From positions 436,501-500,500 of the forward strand of contig NZ_NIWU01000003.1 of assembly GCF_002236105.1 (NCBI RefSeq): a stretch of 64,000 bases of DNA. The letters run 5' to 3'. This DNA comes from Pseudomonas umsongensis (GTDB lineage Bacteria; Pseudomonadota; Gammaproteobacteria; Pseudomonadales; Pseudomonadaceae). The notes below the pieces were generated by a model. The model saw only the letters and a program-made list of their open reading frames with translations. It did no database searches and was not told where the DNA came from. The position numbers were made by a program, and so were the translations under genes. Positions 9,303 through 18,245 of the stretch are shown here, piece after piece. Every line of letters starts with the position of its first letter. Position 1 is the stretch's first letter.

Positions 9303-10508
9303 TTATGTCAGAAATTTCTGCAGCAAGTCGTTGAGGAAGAGTTGTCCGCGCTCGGTAGCCGCCAGACGTGACGGTTCGACCTGCAACAGGCCGCTTTGTT
9401 CGGCTTCGCGACGGCTTTCGGTGAGGCTTTCCAGGGTCATTCCAGTGCGTTCCGGATAAAGCCGCGCCTCGACACCTGCGGTCAGGCGCAGGGCGTTCAT
9501 CAGGAACTCAAACGGCATTTCTTCATTGCTCAACGCTTTTTCGCCAGCCTGGAAGCGCTTTTTCGGGTTCAGGTAGTCCTTCGGCAGGCGGGTCTTCCAG
9601 GTGCGGATAATGCGTCCGTCCGGATGGCTGAGCTTGCCGTGGGCACCGGCACCTATGCCGATGAAGTCGCCAAAGCTCCAGTAATTGAGGTTATGCCGCG
9701 CCGGGCGACCCGGCTGGGCATAAGCCGAGACTTCATACTGCGCGTAACCGTGTTCAGCCAACAGCGCCTGCCCGGCTTCCTGGATATCCCATAGGGTGTC
9801 GTCTTCCGGCAGCGTTGGGGGCTGGTTCCAGAATACGGTGTTCGGCTCCAGCGTCAGCTGATACCAGGAGAGGTGGGTCGGCTTCAGGGCGATGGCTTGG
9901 CGCAAGTCGCTCAGGGCGTCTTCCAGCGATTGATCGGGCAAGCCATGCATCAAGTCAAGGTTGAAGTTATCGAACCCCGCTTGACGAGCCATGCCGGCGG
10001 CGCGTACGGCCTCATCACCGTTGTGGATACGACCCAAGGCATTGAGTTTTTCTTGCTGGAAACTCTGGATGCCAATCGACAGGCGATTGATGCCCAGCGC
10101 TCGGTAGGCGATGAACTTCTCTTGTTCGAAGGTCCCCGGATTGGCTTCCAGAGTGATCTCGATGTCGCTGGCAAAGGCAATGCGTTGCTCCACGCCTTTG
10201 AGCAGGCGACCTAAGGCCTGGGCACTGAACAGGCTGGGCGTGCCGCCACCGAAAAAGATCGAGCTCAGCTCACGGCCGTAGACAGCGTGCAGGTCCTGAT
10301 CGAGGTCAGCCAGTAATGCGTCGACATACTCTTCTTCCGGGAGCACGGGGCTGGCGGTGTGGGAGTTGAAGTCGCAATAAGGGCATTTACGTACGCACCA
10401 CGGGATGTGGATGTACAGCGCCAAGGGCGGCAGCACAGGCAGGGCGGCCCGAGGCGATTGCGCGGCGCCGCCGAAGATCAACGACGACGCGGAGGATTCA
10501 CGGGTCAT
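9303..10508 (-). CDS. hemW: radical SAM heme chaperone HemW
   Basis: A 401-residue oxygen-independent coproporphyrinogen oxidase-like protein, now known as the heme chaperone HemW. The radical-SAM cluster motif is CxxxCxxC (WCVRKCPYCDFNSH) near residue 45; FFGGGTPSL and GIQSF follow. The start at 10508 overlaps the rdgB stop as ATGA; the frame is open further upstream but only inside rdgB. It forms an operon with rdgB and the DUF4426 gene. Confidence 0.94.
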   Translation of the reverse strand: MTRESSASSLIFGGAAQSPRAALPVLPPLALYIHIPWCVRKCPYCDFNSHTASPVLPEEEYVDALLADLDQDLHAVYGRELSSIFFGGGTPSLFSAQALGRLLKGVEQRIAFASDIEITLEANPGTFEQEKFIAYRALGINRLSIGIQSFQQEKLNALGRIHNGDEAVRAAGMARQAGFDNFNLDLMHGLPDQSLEDALSDLRQAIALKPTHLSWYQLTLEPNTVFWNQPPTLPEDDTLWDIQEAGQALLAEHGYAQYEVSAYAQPGRPARHNLNYWSFGDFIGIGAGAHGKLSHPDGRIIRTWKTRLPKDYLNPKKRFQAGEKALSNEEMPFEFLMNALRLTAGVEARLYPERTGMTLESLTESRREAEQSGLLQVEPSRLAATERGQLFLNDLLQKFLT

Positions 10509-11101
10509 TTCAAGCCCAGTCGCTGGCGCAGCAGATCCATTGCACGGGCGCGGTGGCTGATCTGGTTCTTGTCGCCCGGACTGAGCTCGGCGCTGGAGCA
10601 ATCACGCTCCGGCACCCAGAACAACGGGTCGTAGCCGAAACCGTGTTCGCCGCTGGCCTGGGTCAGGATGCGTCCGTGCCACAGGCCTTCGCAGAGAATC
10701 GGCAGCGGATCGTCGGCATGCCGCACCAGCGCAAGCACGCAGACGAACTGGGCGCCACGTTCAGCTTCAGGCACGTCTTTCAACACATCGAGCAGCTTGG
10801 CGTTGTTCGCCGCATCGCCCTTGCCATCGGCATAACGCGCCGAGTAGATGCCTGGCGCACCGCCAAGGAAATCCACCGCCAGCCCGGAATCGTCCGCCAG
10901 GGCCGGCAGGCCGGAAATGCGCGCGGCATTGCGGGCCTTGAGGATGGCGTTCTCGACGAACGACAGACCGGTTTCTTCAGGCTCCACGCTGCTGAACTCG
11001 CCGATCGAGCGCAGTTGCACCGATTCGCCGAGCATGGCCTGGAGTTCCTTGAGTTTGCCGGCGTTATGGCTGGCCAATACGAGTTGCGTGAAGTTGATCA
11101 T
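10505..11101 (-). CDS. rdgB: XTP/dITP diphosphatase RdgB
   Basis: A 198-residue Ham1/ITPase-family pyrophosphatase that removes non-canonical purine nucleotides (XTP, dITP). Family motifs are visible: LASHNAGKLKELQAML at the N-terminus, ALADDSGLAVDFLGGAPG, SARYA and HGFGYDPLFWVP. Its start overlaps the DUF4426 gene stop and its stop overlaps the hemW start, indicating tight coupling. Confidence 0.97.
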   Translation of the reverse strand: MINFTQLVLASHNAGKLKELQAMLGESVQLRSIGEFSSVEPEETGLSFVENAILKARNAARISGLPALADDSGLAVDFLGGAPGIYSARYADGKGDAANNAKLLDVLKDVPEAERGAQFVCVLALVRHADDPLPILCEGLWHGRILTQASGEHGFGYDPLFWVPERDCSSAELSPGDKNQISHRARAMDLLRQRLGLK

Positions 11102-11532
11102 TCGCCGGGGAAGAGCTCTTGGTTGAAATTGATGGTGTTGATTTTGTCACCGGTCTGCACCTTGATCTCGAAGGTGCGGGTTTCCTGCTGCGGGACCGGG
11201 TATTGGGCGATGTAGTAGATCGCGCCTTGCTCGGTAATCTGCTTGAAGTTCAGTGGCACGCTTTGGCTGGTCAGGTCCTTGACCGTGCCGCTGACTTGAG
11301 CCATCTGCGGCTTGCCGTCCTTGAGCACGGAAACGTTGATCACGCCCTGGTTCTTGCTACGGGTTAGCTCCGCGGCCTTGGCGATGTCCGGCGTCAGGAA
11401 CGTGGAGTTGAAGGTGTTGTAGTGCACTGTCACGTCGCCGAATTTTTCCTGGCGATCACCTTTGATCGCATCGGCGGCCATGGCCGTGAAGCTCAGGCAA
11501 GCAGTAAGAAGAAGCAGCGCTAGACGACCCAT
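11098..11532 (-). CDS. DUF4426 family secreted protein
   Basis: A 144-residue protein with a clear signal peptide (about residues 1-20, LLLLTACLSFTAMAAD), so probably periplasmic. The rest is beta-rich and matches the DUF4426 family found beside rdgB/metW in Pseudomonas. Function is unknown. Its stop overlaps the rdgB start. Confidence 0.85.
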   Translation of the reverse strand: MGRLALLLLTACLSFTAMAADAIKGDRQEKFGDVTVHYNTFNSTFLTPDIAKAAELTRSKNQGVINVSVLKDGKPQMAQVSGTVKDLTSQSVPLNFKQITEQGAIYYIAQYPVPQQETRTFEIKVQTGDKINTINFNQELFPGE

Positions 11533-11558
11533 GATCGTTCTCCTCGAAATGTGGTGAT

Positions 11559-12179
11559 TCAGACTGCAACCTTGTGGTCTGCAAGCCCCGGGCTGCTGAC
11601 GCGGTATATACCGATCTCACCTAACAGATTAGGCCAAAGCTTACTGGCCCACCCGTGCCGATGCTGTTGATCCACTGCCAGCCGATCAATGACCTTGGCT
11701 TCACGTTCGAGACACAAGGCTTCAAAGTCGGCGAAGGTGCAGAAGTGGATGTTCGGCGTGTTGTACCAGGTGTAGGGCAGGAACTCGGAAACCGGCATCC
11801 GGCCCTTGCTCGCCAAGTACCAGCGGCAGCGCCAGTGACCAAAATTCGGGAACGTGATGATGCACTGGCGACCGACGCGCAGCATTTCGTCGAGGATCTT
11901 GTCCGGGTAGTGCACCGCTTGCAGCGCCTGGGTCATGACCACGATGTCGAAGCTGTTGCTGGCGAAGTTGCCCAGGCCCTTGTCCAGGTCCTGCTCGATG
12001 ACGTTGATGCCCTTGGCCACGCACTCGGCAATATTGTCCGCGTCGTTTTCCAGGCCATAGCCGGTGACCTGTTTGTTGTCGCGCAGCCAGGTCAGCAGTT
12101 CGCCGTTGCCGCAACCGAGGTCGAGCACGCGGCTGCCCGCGGGGATCCATTCCTGGATGATTTCCAGATCAGCTCTCAT
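11559..12179 (-). CDS. metW: methionine biosynthesis protein MetW
   Basis: A 206-residue class I SAM-methyltransferase fold with motif I VLDLGCGNGELL and FDIVVMTQALQAVHYP. In pseudomonads metW is paired with metX and is needed for, or enhances, homoserine acylation. It lies 7 bases after metX on the same strand, so the two form an operon. Its own methyl-transfer reaction, if any, is unknown. Confidence 0.95.
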   Translation of the reverse strand: MRADLEIIQEWIPAGSRVLDLGCGNGELLTWLRDNKQVTGYGLENDADNIAECVAKGINVIEQDLDKGLGNFASNSFDIVVMTQALQAVHYPDKILDEMLRVGRQCIITFPNFGHWRCRWYLASKGRMPVSEFLPYTWYNTPNIHFCTFADFEALCLEREAKVIDRLAVDQQHRHGWASKLWPNLLGEIGIYRVSSPGLADHKVAV

Positions 12180-12186
12180 GGCTATC

Positions 12187-13326
12187 TCACAACGTAATGC
12201 GGTTCATGTAATTGCCGAACGCCTGCAAGTAGCGCGGAATCGGAATCAGGAAGGCGTCGTGGCCTTGCGGCGCGTCGATTTCCAGGTAGCAGACGTCCTT
12301 GCGTGCGGCCATCAGTGCGTCCACCAGTTCCCGCGAACGGGCAGGGGAGAAACGCCAGTCGGTGGTGAACGACATCACGCAGAACTTGGCGGTGGCGTTG
12401 GCGAAGGTTTTCGCCAGGTCATCGTCGAAGTTGGCCGCCGGATCGAAGTAGTCCAGGGCCTTGGTCATCAACAGGTAAGTGTTGGCGTCGAAACGCCCGG
12501 AAAACTCCTCACCCTGATAGCGCAGGTAGCTTTCCACCTGGAACTCGACGCTGTGGAAATCGTAGTTGAGCTTCTCGCTTTTCAGGCCGCGCCCGAATTT
12601 CTCGCCCATGGAGTCGTCGGACAGGTAGGTGATGTGCCCAACCATGCGCGCCAGCATCAGCCCGCGCTTGGGGATCACGCCTCGTTCCTGGAACGAACCG
12701 CCGTGGAACTCCGGATCGGTGAGGATTGCCTGGCGTGCTACTTCGTTGAAGGCGATATTTTGCGCCGACAGCTTGGGTGCCGAGGCGATGGCCAGGCAGT
12801 GGCGGATGCGATCAGGGTAGGTGATGCTCCATTGCATCGCCTGCATGCCGCCGAGGCTGCCGCCGATCACAGCGGCGAATTGCGCGATGCCCAGCCGGTC
12901 CGCCAGGCGTGCCTGGCTGTGCACCCAATCTTCAACGGTTAGCACCGGGAAATCGGCACCGAACGGCTTGCCTGTCTCCGGGTTGATGCTGCTCGGGCCG
13001 GTGGAGCCATTGCAGCCGCCGAGGTTGTTCAGGCTGACCACGAAGAACTTGTTGGTGTCGATGGGCTTGCCGGGGCCGATGCAGCTGTCCCACCAACCGG
13101 GTTTACGGTCGTCGGGGCTGTGATAGCCGGCGGCATGGTGGTGGCCGGACAAGGCGTGGCAAATCAGCACGGCGTTGCTCGCCGTGGCGTTCAGGGTGCC
13201 GTAGGTCTCGTAGACCAGGTCATAGGCCGCGAGCGAACGGCCGCAGGCCAACGCCAGGGGTTCGCTGAAGTGCGCCACTTGCGGCGTCACCAGACCAACA
13301 GAATCGGGGGGAAAGGCAGCTGGCAT
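12187..13326 (-). CDS. metX: homoserine O-acyltransferase MetX (probably O-succinyltransferase)
   Basis: A 379-residue alpha/beta-hydrolase enzyme that activates homoserine, the first committed step of methionine synthesis. The nucleophile lies in GGSLGGMQAMQW, and the acid/base residues lie in the C-terminal region up to PQGHDAFLI. The sequence GGCNGSTGPSSINPETGKP is family-typical. Work on the family showed that many gamma-proteobacterial MetX proteins use succinyl-CoA, so succinyl rather than acetyl is likely here. It leads the metX-metW operon. Confidence 0.95.
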   Translation of the reverse strand: MPAAFPPDSVGLVTPQVAHFSEPLALACGRSLAAYDLVYETYGTLNATASNAVLICHALSGHHHAAGYHSPDDRKPGWWDSCIGPGKPIDTNKFFVVSLNNLGGCNGSTGPSSINPETGKPFGADFPVLTVEDWVHSQARLADRLGIAQFAAVIGGSLGGMQAMQWSITYPDRIRHCLAIASAPKLSAQNIAFNEVARQAILTDPEFHGGSFQERGVIPKRGLMLARMVGHITYLSDDSMGEKFGRGLKSEKLNYDFHSVEFQVESYLRYQGEEFSGRFDANTYLLMTKALDYFDPAANFDDDLAKTFANATAKFCVMSFTTDWRFSPARSRELVDALMAARKDVCYLEIDAPQGHDAFLIPIPRYLQAFGNYMNRITL

Positions 13327-13399
13327 CGACCCTGCTCTCGTTGAAATGAGGCGTAAGTCTAAAGACCGCTGCCCATAGCAGCAAGCGGCTAGCCGAGAT

Positions 13400-13510
13400 G
13401 ATCGTTCCCACGCTCTGCGTGGGAATGCAGCCCGTGACGCTCCGCGTCACATCCAGAGCCGGACGCGGAGCGTCCGTTGAGGCATTCCCACGCAGAGCGT
13501 GGGAACGATC
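13400..13510. repeat. palindromic repeat family C
   Basis: Same architecture and length as the copy at 8846, with outer arms GATCGTTCCCACGC and GCGTGGGAACGATC. It fills the gap between the metX start and the yggT stop, so the metX promoter must lie close to the gene or within the repeat. Confidence 0.92.
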
Positions 13511-13527
13511 ACCGTCGTGCAGCAGGA

Positions 13528-14115
13528 TCAGATCAGGCCAAACAGTTCTTTTGGCATCAGCGCGTAGTAAGCCAGGCGCGGAATCAGCCAGCTCTGCAGC
13601 AACTGCAGTGCGATGAAGGCGAAGATCGGCGAGATGTCGAGGCCGCCCAGGTTCGGAATGATCCGGCGGAACGGCGCGAGCACCGGTTCAGTGATCTGCT
13701 GGACCAGTTCTGCGCCTGGATTGTGGCTTCCCGGAGCGACCCAGGACAGAATCACGCTGATGATCATTGCCCAGAACAGGATCTTCAAAAACAGCGCGAA
13801 GATGCCGATCAGCGCCCAGGGGGCCAGGAACAGTACATCGACCGAGTAACCACTGAGCAGCAGGATGACCGCGAACAGCACCATTTGCACGATCAGGGCC
13901 AGCACCAGCGAGGACATGTCCAGCCCGAACATGCTCGGGATAACCCGGCGCAGCGGCTTTAGCAGGGGTTGCGTGGCCTTGACGGCGAATTGGCAGAGCG
14001 GGTTGTAGAAGTTCGCCCGCACCAATTGCAGGATGAAACGCAGCAACACGATCAAAAGATACAGGCTGCCCAAGGTCTGGATCACAAAAATGGCAGCGTC
14101 ATTGAGTCCGAGCAT
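13528..14115 (-). CDS. YggT family membrane protein
   Basis: A 195-residue inner-membrane protein made of two similar YggT halves, each a pair of membrane segments. The repeated halves show NPLCQFAVKATQPLLKPLRRVIP and a PVLAPFRRIIPNLGGLDISP-type motif. Function is uncertain; homologues have been linked to osmotic adaptation and lie beside proC and yggS, as here. It lies 24 bases downstream of proC, in an operon. Confidence 0.93.
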   Translation of the reverse strand: MLGLNDAAIFVIQTLGSLYLLIVLLRFILQLVRANFYNPLCQFAVKATQPLLKPLRRVIPSMFGLDMSSLVLALIVQMVLFAVILLLSGYSVDVLFLAPWALIGIFALFLKILFWAMIISVILSWVAPGSHNPGAELVQQITEPVLAPFRRIIPNLGGLDISPIFAFIALQLLQSWLIPRLAYYALMPKELFGLI

Positions 14116-14139
14116 TGTTGATTCCTTATTAAGTGCTGA

Positions 14140-14958
14140 TTAGCGACCGAGTTGCTCAGCCATCTCGGCCGAACGATGCGCGGCGGCGCCCAGGGCTTTT
14201 TCGACCAGTGCTTCGAAGCCATTGGCCTGGAACGATTTGATCGCGGCTTCGGTCGTGCCGGCAGGCGAAGTGACGCGGCGACGCAGCTCGGCGGCGTCTA
14301 CGTCGCTGGACACCGCCATGTGGGCGGCGCCCAAGGCGGTTTGCAGGGTCAGTTGCGCGGCGATGTCTGCCGGCAGGCCGAGTTTCACGCCGGCGGCGGT
14401 CATGGCTTCGATCAGCAGGAAAAAGTACGCAGGGCCCGAGCCGGAAACGGCGGTGACCGCATCCAGCTGTTGTTCCTCGTCCAGCCACAGGGCAACACCA
14501 ACCGCCGATAGCAGCTCTTGAGCTTGCTGGCGCTGTTCGGCGGTCACCTGATTGGTGGCGAACAGGCCGCTCACGCCCTGACGCAGCAGCGCCGGCGTGT
14601 TGGGCATGCAGCGCACGATCGGCTGGGCGCCGAGCCAGTTGTTCATGCTGGCGCAGGTGATGCCGGCGGCAATCGATACCACCAGTTGCCCGGGTTTCAG
14701 GCTTGGGCGAAGGGCTTCACAAACAGCCTTCATCGCCTGGGGCTTGACCGCCAGCACGACCACATCGGCGCCCTCGATGGCCTGGGCATTGTCGGCGAAT
14801 ACTTCGATGCCGTGTTCGGCGCTCACGCGGGCTCGGGTTTCTTCTCCCGGATCGCTGGCGCGGATCTGCGCCGCTTCCAGGCCTTTGGCCCGCAGGCCGC
14901 CGATCAGGCTGGCGGCCATGTTGCCGGCACCGATAAAGGCAATACGTGTCTTGCTCAT
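14140..14958 (-). CDS. proC: pyrroline-5-carboxylate reductase ProC
   Basis: A 272-residue enzyme catalysing the last step of proline synthesis, NAD(P)H-dependent. The Rossmann motif GAGNMAASLIGG is at the N-terminus, with VVLAVKPQ, VRCMPNTPALL and the C-terminal SPAGTTEAAI that binds substrate. It is the middle gene of yggS-proC-yggT. Confidence 0.97.
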   Translation of the reverse strand: MSKTRIAFIGAGNMAASLIGGLRAKGLEAAQIRASDPGEETRARVSAEHGIEVFADNAQAIEGADVVVLAVKPQAMKAVCEALRPSLKPGQLVVSIAAGITCASMNNWLGAQPIVRCMPNTPALLRQGVSGLFATNQVTAEQRQQAQELLSAVGVALWLDEEQQLDAVTAVSGSGPAYFFLLIEAMTAAGVKLGLPADIAAQLTLQTALGAAHMAVSSDVDAAELRRRVTSPAGTTEAAIKSFQANGFEALVEKALGAAAHRSAEMAEQLGR

Positions 14959-14980
14959 GTCAGGTCCTTATGAAAGGGGG

Positions 14981-15667
14981 TCAAGGTTGACCGTAATCTC
15001 TGGCGCCAAACAGGGCCGTACCAACACGGACCCAAGTGGCACCTTGGGCGATAGCTGACTCAAGGTCGTGGCTCATCCCCATGGAAAGTGTGTCGAGTGG
15101 CAAGTTCAGGCTGGCCTGCAAGCTTTGCACGGCAGCAAAAGCGGCATCCTGGGCAGCACGATCTTCGGTCGGTTCGGGAATTGCCATCAGCCCGCGCAAC
15201 TTCAGGCGCGGCAAGGCGCTGATGGCATTGGCCAAGGCCGGCAGGTCCTCCGGTGTGCAGCCGGACTTGCTGGCTTCACCGCTGACGTTGACCTGGATGC
15301 AGATGTTCAAGGGCGGCAGATCGGCGGGGCGTTGTTCGGACAGGCGTTGCGCAATTTTCAGGCGATCCACGGAATGCACCCAGGCGAAGTGCTCGGCGAT
15401 TGCGCGAGTCTTGTTCGATTGAATGGGGCCGATGAAGTGCCAGATCAAGGGCAGGTCGGTCAGTTCCGCCTGCTTGCCCAATGCCTCCTGCAGGTAGTTC
15501 TCGCCAAAATCGCGCAGGCCCGCGGCATAGGCTTCACGCAGCGCCTGGGCGGGTTTGGTCTTGCTGACGGCCAGCAACTGGACGCTGTTTTCATCGCGGT
15601 GGGCGGCGAGGGCGGCGGCACGAATACGTGAACCAACCCGTTCAATGTTGTCTGCTATCGTGGACAT
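14981..15667 (-). CDS. YggS family PLP homeostasis protein
   Basis: A 228-residue PLP-binding protein of fold III. The lysine that holds PLP is in LLAVSKTKPAQALREAY, and the family signatures FGENYLQEAL, WHFIGPIQSNK and SMGMSHDLESAI are present. It is thought to buffer pyridoxal phosphate and has no known enzymatic activity. It is divergent from pilT and leads the proC operon. Confidence 0.95.
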   Translation of the reverse strand: MSTIADNIERVGSRIRAAALAAHRDENSVQLLAVSKTKPAQALREAYAAGLRDFGENYLQEALGKQAELTDLPLIWHFIGPIQSNKTRAIAEHFAWVHSVDRLKIAQRLSEQRPADLPPLNICIQVNVSGEASKSGCTPEDLPALANAISALPRLKLRGLMAIPEPTEDRAAQDAAFAAVQSLQASLNLPLDTLSMGMSHDLESAIAQGATWVRVGTALFGARDYGQP

Positions 15668-15723
15668 TCAAGAGGCGCCAGCGGTCTGAGGTTGGCGGCA
15701 TTCTACTGGAATTGAGGGGTGCT

Positions 15724-16758
15724 ATGGATATCACTGAGTTGCTGGCGTTCAGCGCCAAACAAGGCGCATCCGACCTGCATTTGTCAGCAGGCCTGCCGCC
15801 AATGATCCGTGTCGATGGCGATGTGCGGCGCATCAACTTGCCGGCCCTGGAGCACAAGGAGGTGCAGGCACTGATCTACGACATCATGAACGACACCCAG
15901 CGGGTGGCCTTTGAGAAGCACTTGGAAACCGACTTTTCCTTTGAGGTGCCCGGCGTCGCGCGATTCCGGGTCAATGCCTTCAATCAGAGTCGAGGCGCTG
16001 GAGCGGTTTTCCGCACGATCCCGTCCAGGGTCCAGAGTATGGAAGAGCTGGGCATGGGCGAGGTGTTCCGCAAGATGACCGACGCGCCGCGTGGCCTGGT
16101 CCTGGTGACAGGCCCGACGGGGTCCGGCAAGTCCACCACCTTGGCAGCGATGATCGATTATCTGAACAACCACCGCCATCACCACATCCTCACTATCGAA
16201 GACCCTATCGAGTTCGTTCACGAATCGCGCAAATGCCTGATCAATCAGCGTGAAGTTCATCGTGATACCCGCAGTTTCGCCACCGCCTTGCGTTCGGCCC
16301 TGCGCGAAGACCCGGACGTGATCCTGGTGGGGGAAATGCGTGACCTGGAAACCATCCGCCTGGCATTGACCGCTGCCGAGACTGGCCATTTGGTGTTCGG
16401 CACGCTGCACACGACCTCGGCGGCGAAAACCATCGACCGGATCATCGACGTGTTCCCCGGGGACGAGAAGTCGATAGTGCGTTCGATGCTTTCCGAGTCA
16501 TTGCTGGCGGTGGTGTCCCAGACCCTGGTCAAGAAGGTCGGGGGAGGGCGGGTCGCAGCCCACGAGATCATGCTCGGGACATCGGCAATCCGTAACCTGA
16601 TCCGTGAAGACAAGGTGGCACAGATGTATTCGTCGATTCAGGCGGGCGGGTCGCTGGGGATGCAGACGCTGGATATGGGCCTGAGGGACCTGGTGACCAA
16701 GGGCTTGGTCAGTCGCGAGCAGGCGCGGGAGAAGGCGCGGTCGCCGGATAATTTCTGA
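15724..16758 (+). CDS. pilT: type IV pilus retraction ATPase PilT
   Basis: A 344-residue hexameric motor that depolymerises pili for twitching. Walker A is GPTGSGKSTTLAAM, the Walker B region is VILVGEMRDLETI, and the His box is TGHLVFGTLHTTSA. The conserved AIRNLIRE motif near the C-terminus is intact. The start at 15724 (MDITELLAFSAKQGASDLHL) matches PilT proteins. In P. aeruginosa pilU follows directly; here a repeat and a convergent hydrolase gene follow instead. Confidence 0.98.
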   Translation: MDITELLAFSAKQGASDLHLSAGLPPMIRVDGDVRRINLPALEHKEVQALIYDIMNDTQRVAFEKHLETDFSFEVPGVARFRVNAFNQSRGAGAVFRTIPSRVQSMEELGMGEVFRKMTDAPRGLVLVTGPTGSGKSTTLAAMIDYLNNHRHHHILTIEDPIEFVHESRKCLINQREVHRDTRSFATALRSALREDPDVILVGEMRDLETIRLALTAAETGHLVFGTLHTTSAAKTIDRIIDVFPGDEKSIVRSMLSESLLAVVSQTLVKKVGGGRVAAHEIMLGTSAIRNLIREDKVAQMYSSIQAGGSLGMQTLDMGLRDLVTKGLVSREQAREKARSPDNF

Positions 16759-16771
16759 TGGCGTTTAAAGC

Positions 16772-16850
16772 AAAAGATCGCAGCCTGCGGCAGCTCCTAC
16801 AGGGAAACGCGAGTCCCTGTGTAGGAGCTGCCGCAGGCTGCGATCTTTTG
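16772..16850. repeat. palindromic repeat family D (AAAGATCGCAGCCTGCGGCA)
   Basis: AAAAGATCGCAGCCTGCGGC and its inverse ending GCCGCAGGCTGCGATCTTTT enclose a short loop containing GTAGGAGCTG. The A-run/T-run ends make it look like a bidirectional terminator. It lies between convergent pilT and the NlpC/P60 gene. Copies are also at 49648 and 58924. Confidence 0.92.
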
Positions 16851-16863
16851 ATCTTGCTTCAGG

Positions 16864-17481
16864 TTAGCGCTGAACAACCTGCAACGCTTTCTGGTCTTTC
16901 GGCAGAACCCGCTTGGCCACGACGTAGTGTTTTTCCCAGTACGGTTTCTTCAGGGTGTCGATGCTCACCGACTTGCCACGGCGTGGCGCGTGGATGAAGC
17001 GGTCGTTGCCCAAATAGATGGCAACGTGATTGACTCGACGACTCTTGATGTTGAAGAAAATCAGGTCGCCGGGCTTCAAGTCGTTGCGATCGACTTTCTC
17101 GCCGTGGCCGCTGGCCATGGCATTGGAGGTGCGTGGCAGGTCAAACGTGGCGTCGTTGAACGCGTATTTCACCAGGCCGCTGCAGTCGAAGCCTTTGCTC
17201 GGGCTGCTGCCGCCCCAACGGTACGGTGTACCCAGGACGTTAACGGCGCGGCTCAGCACGTTGCTGCTTTCCCGGGTCGCCATTGGCGGCACCAGGCTGC
17301 TCTTGCTGGCCAGCTGTGGAGCTAGCTTTACCGATTTCTTGCTTTTGCTCGAAGGAGCAGCCGCATGGGATTTTGGGGTGTAACCATTAACGTTCGGAAG
17401 ACGTTGCTCACGATTGGTGGCGTGGGCGGCCAGTGGCAATAATAGGCAAATGGTTAGCCATGTCTTGAAAAATGGACGCAT
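16864..17481 (-). CDS. C40 family (NlpC/P60) cell wall peptidase
   Basis: A 205-residue exported cysteine peptidase. The signal peptide is about residues 1-20 (MRPFFKTWLTICLLLPLAAH). The catalytic Cys is in SKGFDCSGLVKYAF and the His in RVNHVAIYLG, with GDLIFFNIKS between them. It probably cuts peptidoglycan stem peptides. I chose the start at 17481 because the signal peptide begins there; in-frame ATGs at 17535 and 17559 would add a charged extension. Confidence 0.9.
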   Translation of the reverse strand: MRPFFKTWLTICLLLPLAAHATNREQRLPNVNGYTPKSHAAAPSSKSKKSVKLAPQLASKSSLVPPMATRESSNVLSRAVNVLGTPYRWGGSSPSKGFDCSGLVKYAFNDATFDLPRTSNAMASGHGEKVDRNDLKPGDLIFFNIKSRRVNHVAIYLGNDRFIHAPRRGKSVSIDTLKKPYWEKHYVVAKRVLPKDQKALQVVQR

Positions 17482-17730
17482 TAGGCAGGGCTCGTATGTG
17501 TTAGCGCGCAACTTTATAACAGCTTTTTTTGGCATTCTGAGGCCGTTGGTCGATTCCATCGGGGTCTAACGGAACCAAATAAGCGGTAAATTGACGCGAT
17601 TGTCCGACAGAAGTCAGGTGCTATAAGGGTTTGGCGAGAGTGACGGTAGCATTTGCCATACGTCGGCTGCTCGTAAAAAAGTCACAAAGATTTAAAGAAT
17701 ATTTATCTATCGCGTGAATCGAGGTCATCC
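17482..17730. other. divergent promoter region between the NlpC/P60 gene and the TM2 gene
   Basis: A 249-base gap between divergent genes that must contain both promoters. The stretch from about 17665 to 17715 before the TM2 gene is AT-rich. No repeat or RNA structure was recognised. Confidence 0.4.
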
Positions 17731-18162
17731 ATGAACACCTATCAACCCCCCGTCCCGCATCAGGACACGCACAGCAAGGTGATTGGTTACCTGCTGTGGA
17801 TTTTTGGATTTACCGGTGCCCATCGCTTTTATTACGGCAAGCCGGTGACCGGGACGATCTGGTTCTTCACCTTCGGTTTGCTGGGGATTGGCTGGTTGAT
17901 CGACCTGTTCCTGATTCCGACCATGGACCGTGAAGCAGACCTGCGATTTACTGCTGGACCGATTGAATACAACGTGGCGTGGATTCTGCTGACGTTTCTT
18001 GGGGTGTTCGGCGTGCACCGGATGTATCAGGGGAAGTGGATCAGCGGGTTGCTGTACCTGGTGACGGGTGGGTTGTTCTTTCTGGGGGTGTTGTATGACT
18101 TCTGGACGCTGAATGACCAGGTGTCCATTCGCAACGCGCAGAACAGAGGCGCCTTCCAGTAA
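17731..18162 (+). CDS. TM2 domain-containing membrane protein
   Basis: A 143-residue protein holding two related TM2-like units: GYLLWIFGFTGAHRFYYGK near residue 19 and WILLTFLGVFGVHRMYQGK near residue 83. Each is a helix pair with the family GxHRFY motif. Both lie in the inner membrane; function is unknown. A REP repeat begins 4 bases after its stop. Confidence 0.9.
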   Translation: MNTYQPPVPHQDTHSKVIGYLLWIFGFTGAHRFYYGKPVTGTIWFFTFGLLGIGWLIDLFLIPTMDREADLRFTAGPIEYNVAWILLTFLGVFGVHRMYQGKWISGLLYLVTGGLFFLGVLYDFWTLNDQVSIRNAQNRGAFQ

Positions 18163-18165
18163 GTC

Positions 18166-18229
18166 TTCGCGAGCAGGCTCGCTCCCACAGGATTGATGCG
18201 GTCCTTGTGGGAGCGAGCCTGCTCGCGAA
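18166..18229. repeat. REP palindrome pair (family A, short spacer)
   Basis: TTCGCGAGCAGGCTCGCTCC and TGTGGGAGCGAGCCTGCTCG face each other with only a short spacer. It lies between the convergent genes for the TM2 protein and PyrC'. Confidence 0.92.
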
Positions 18230-18245
18230 TGCAGGCGACGCGGTT

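Noticed and set aside
16758..16997. ORF starting at the pilT stop
   Set aside because: It translates the family D repeat and then the reverse of the NlpC/P60 gene.
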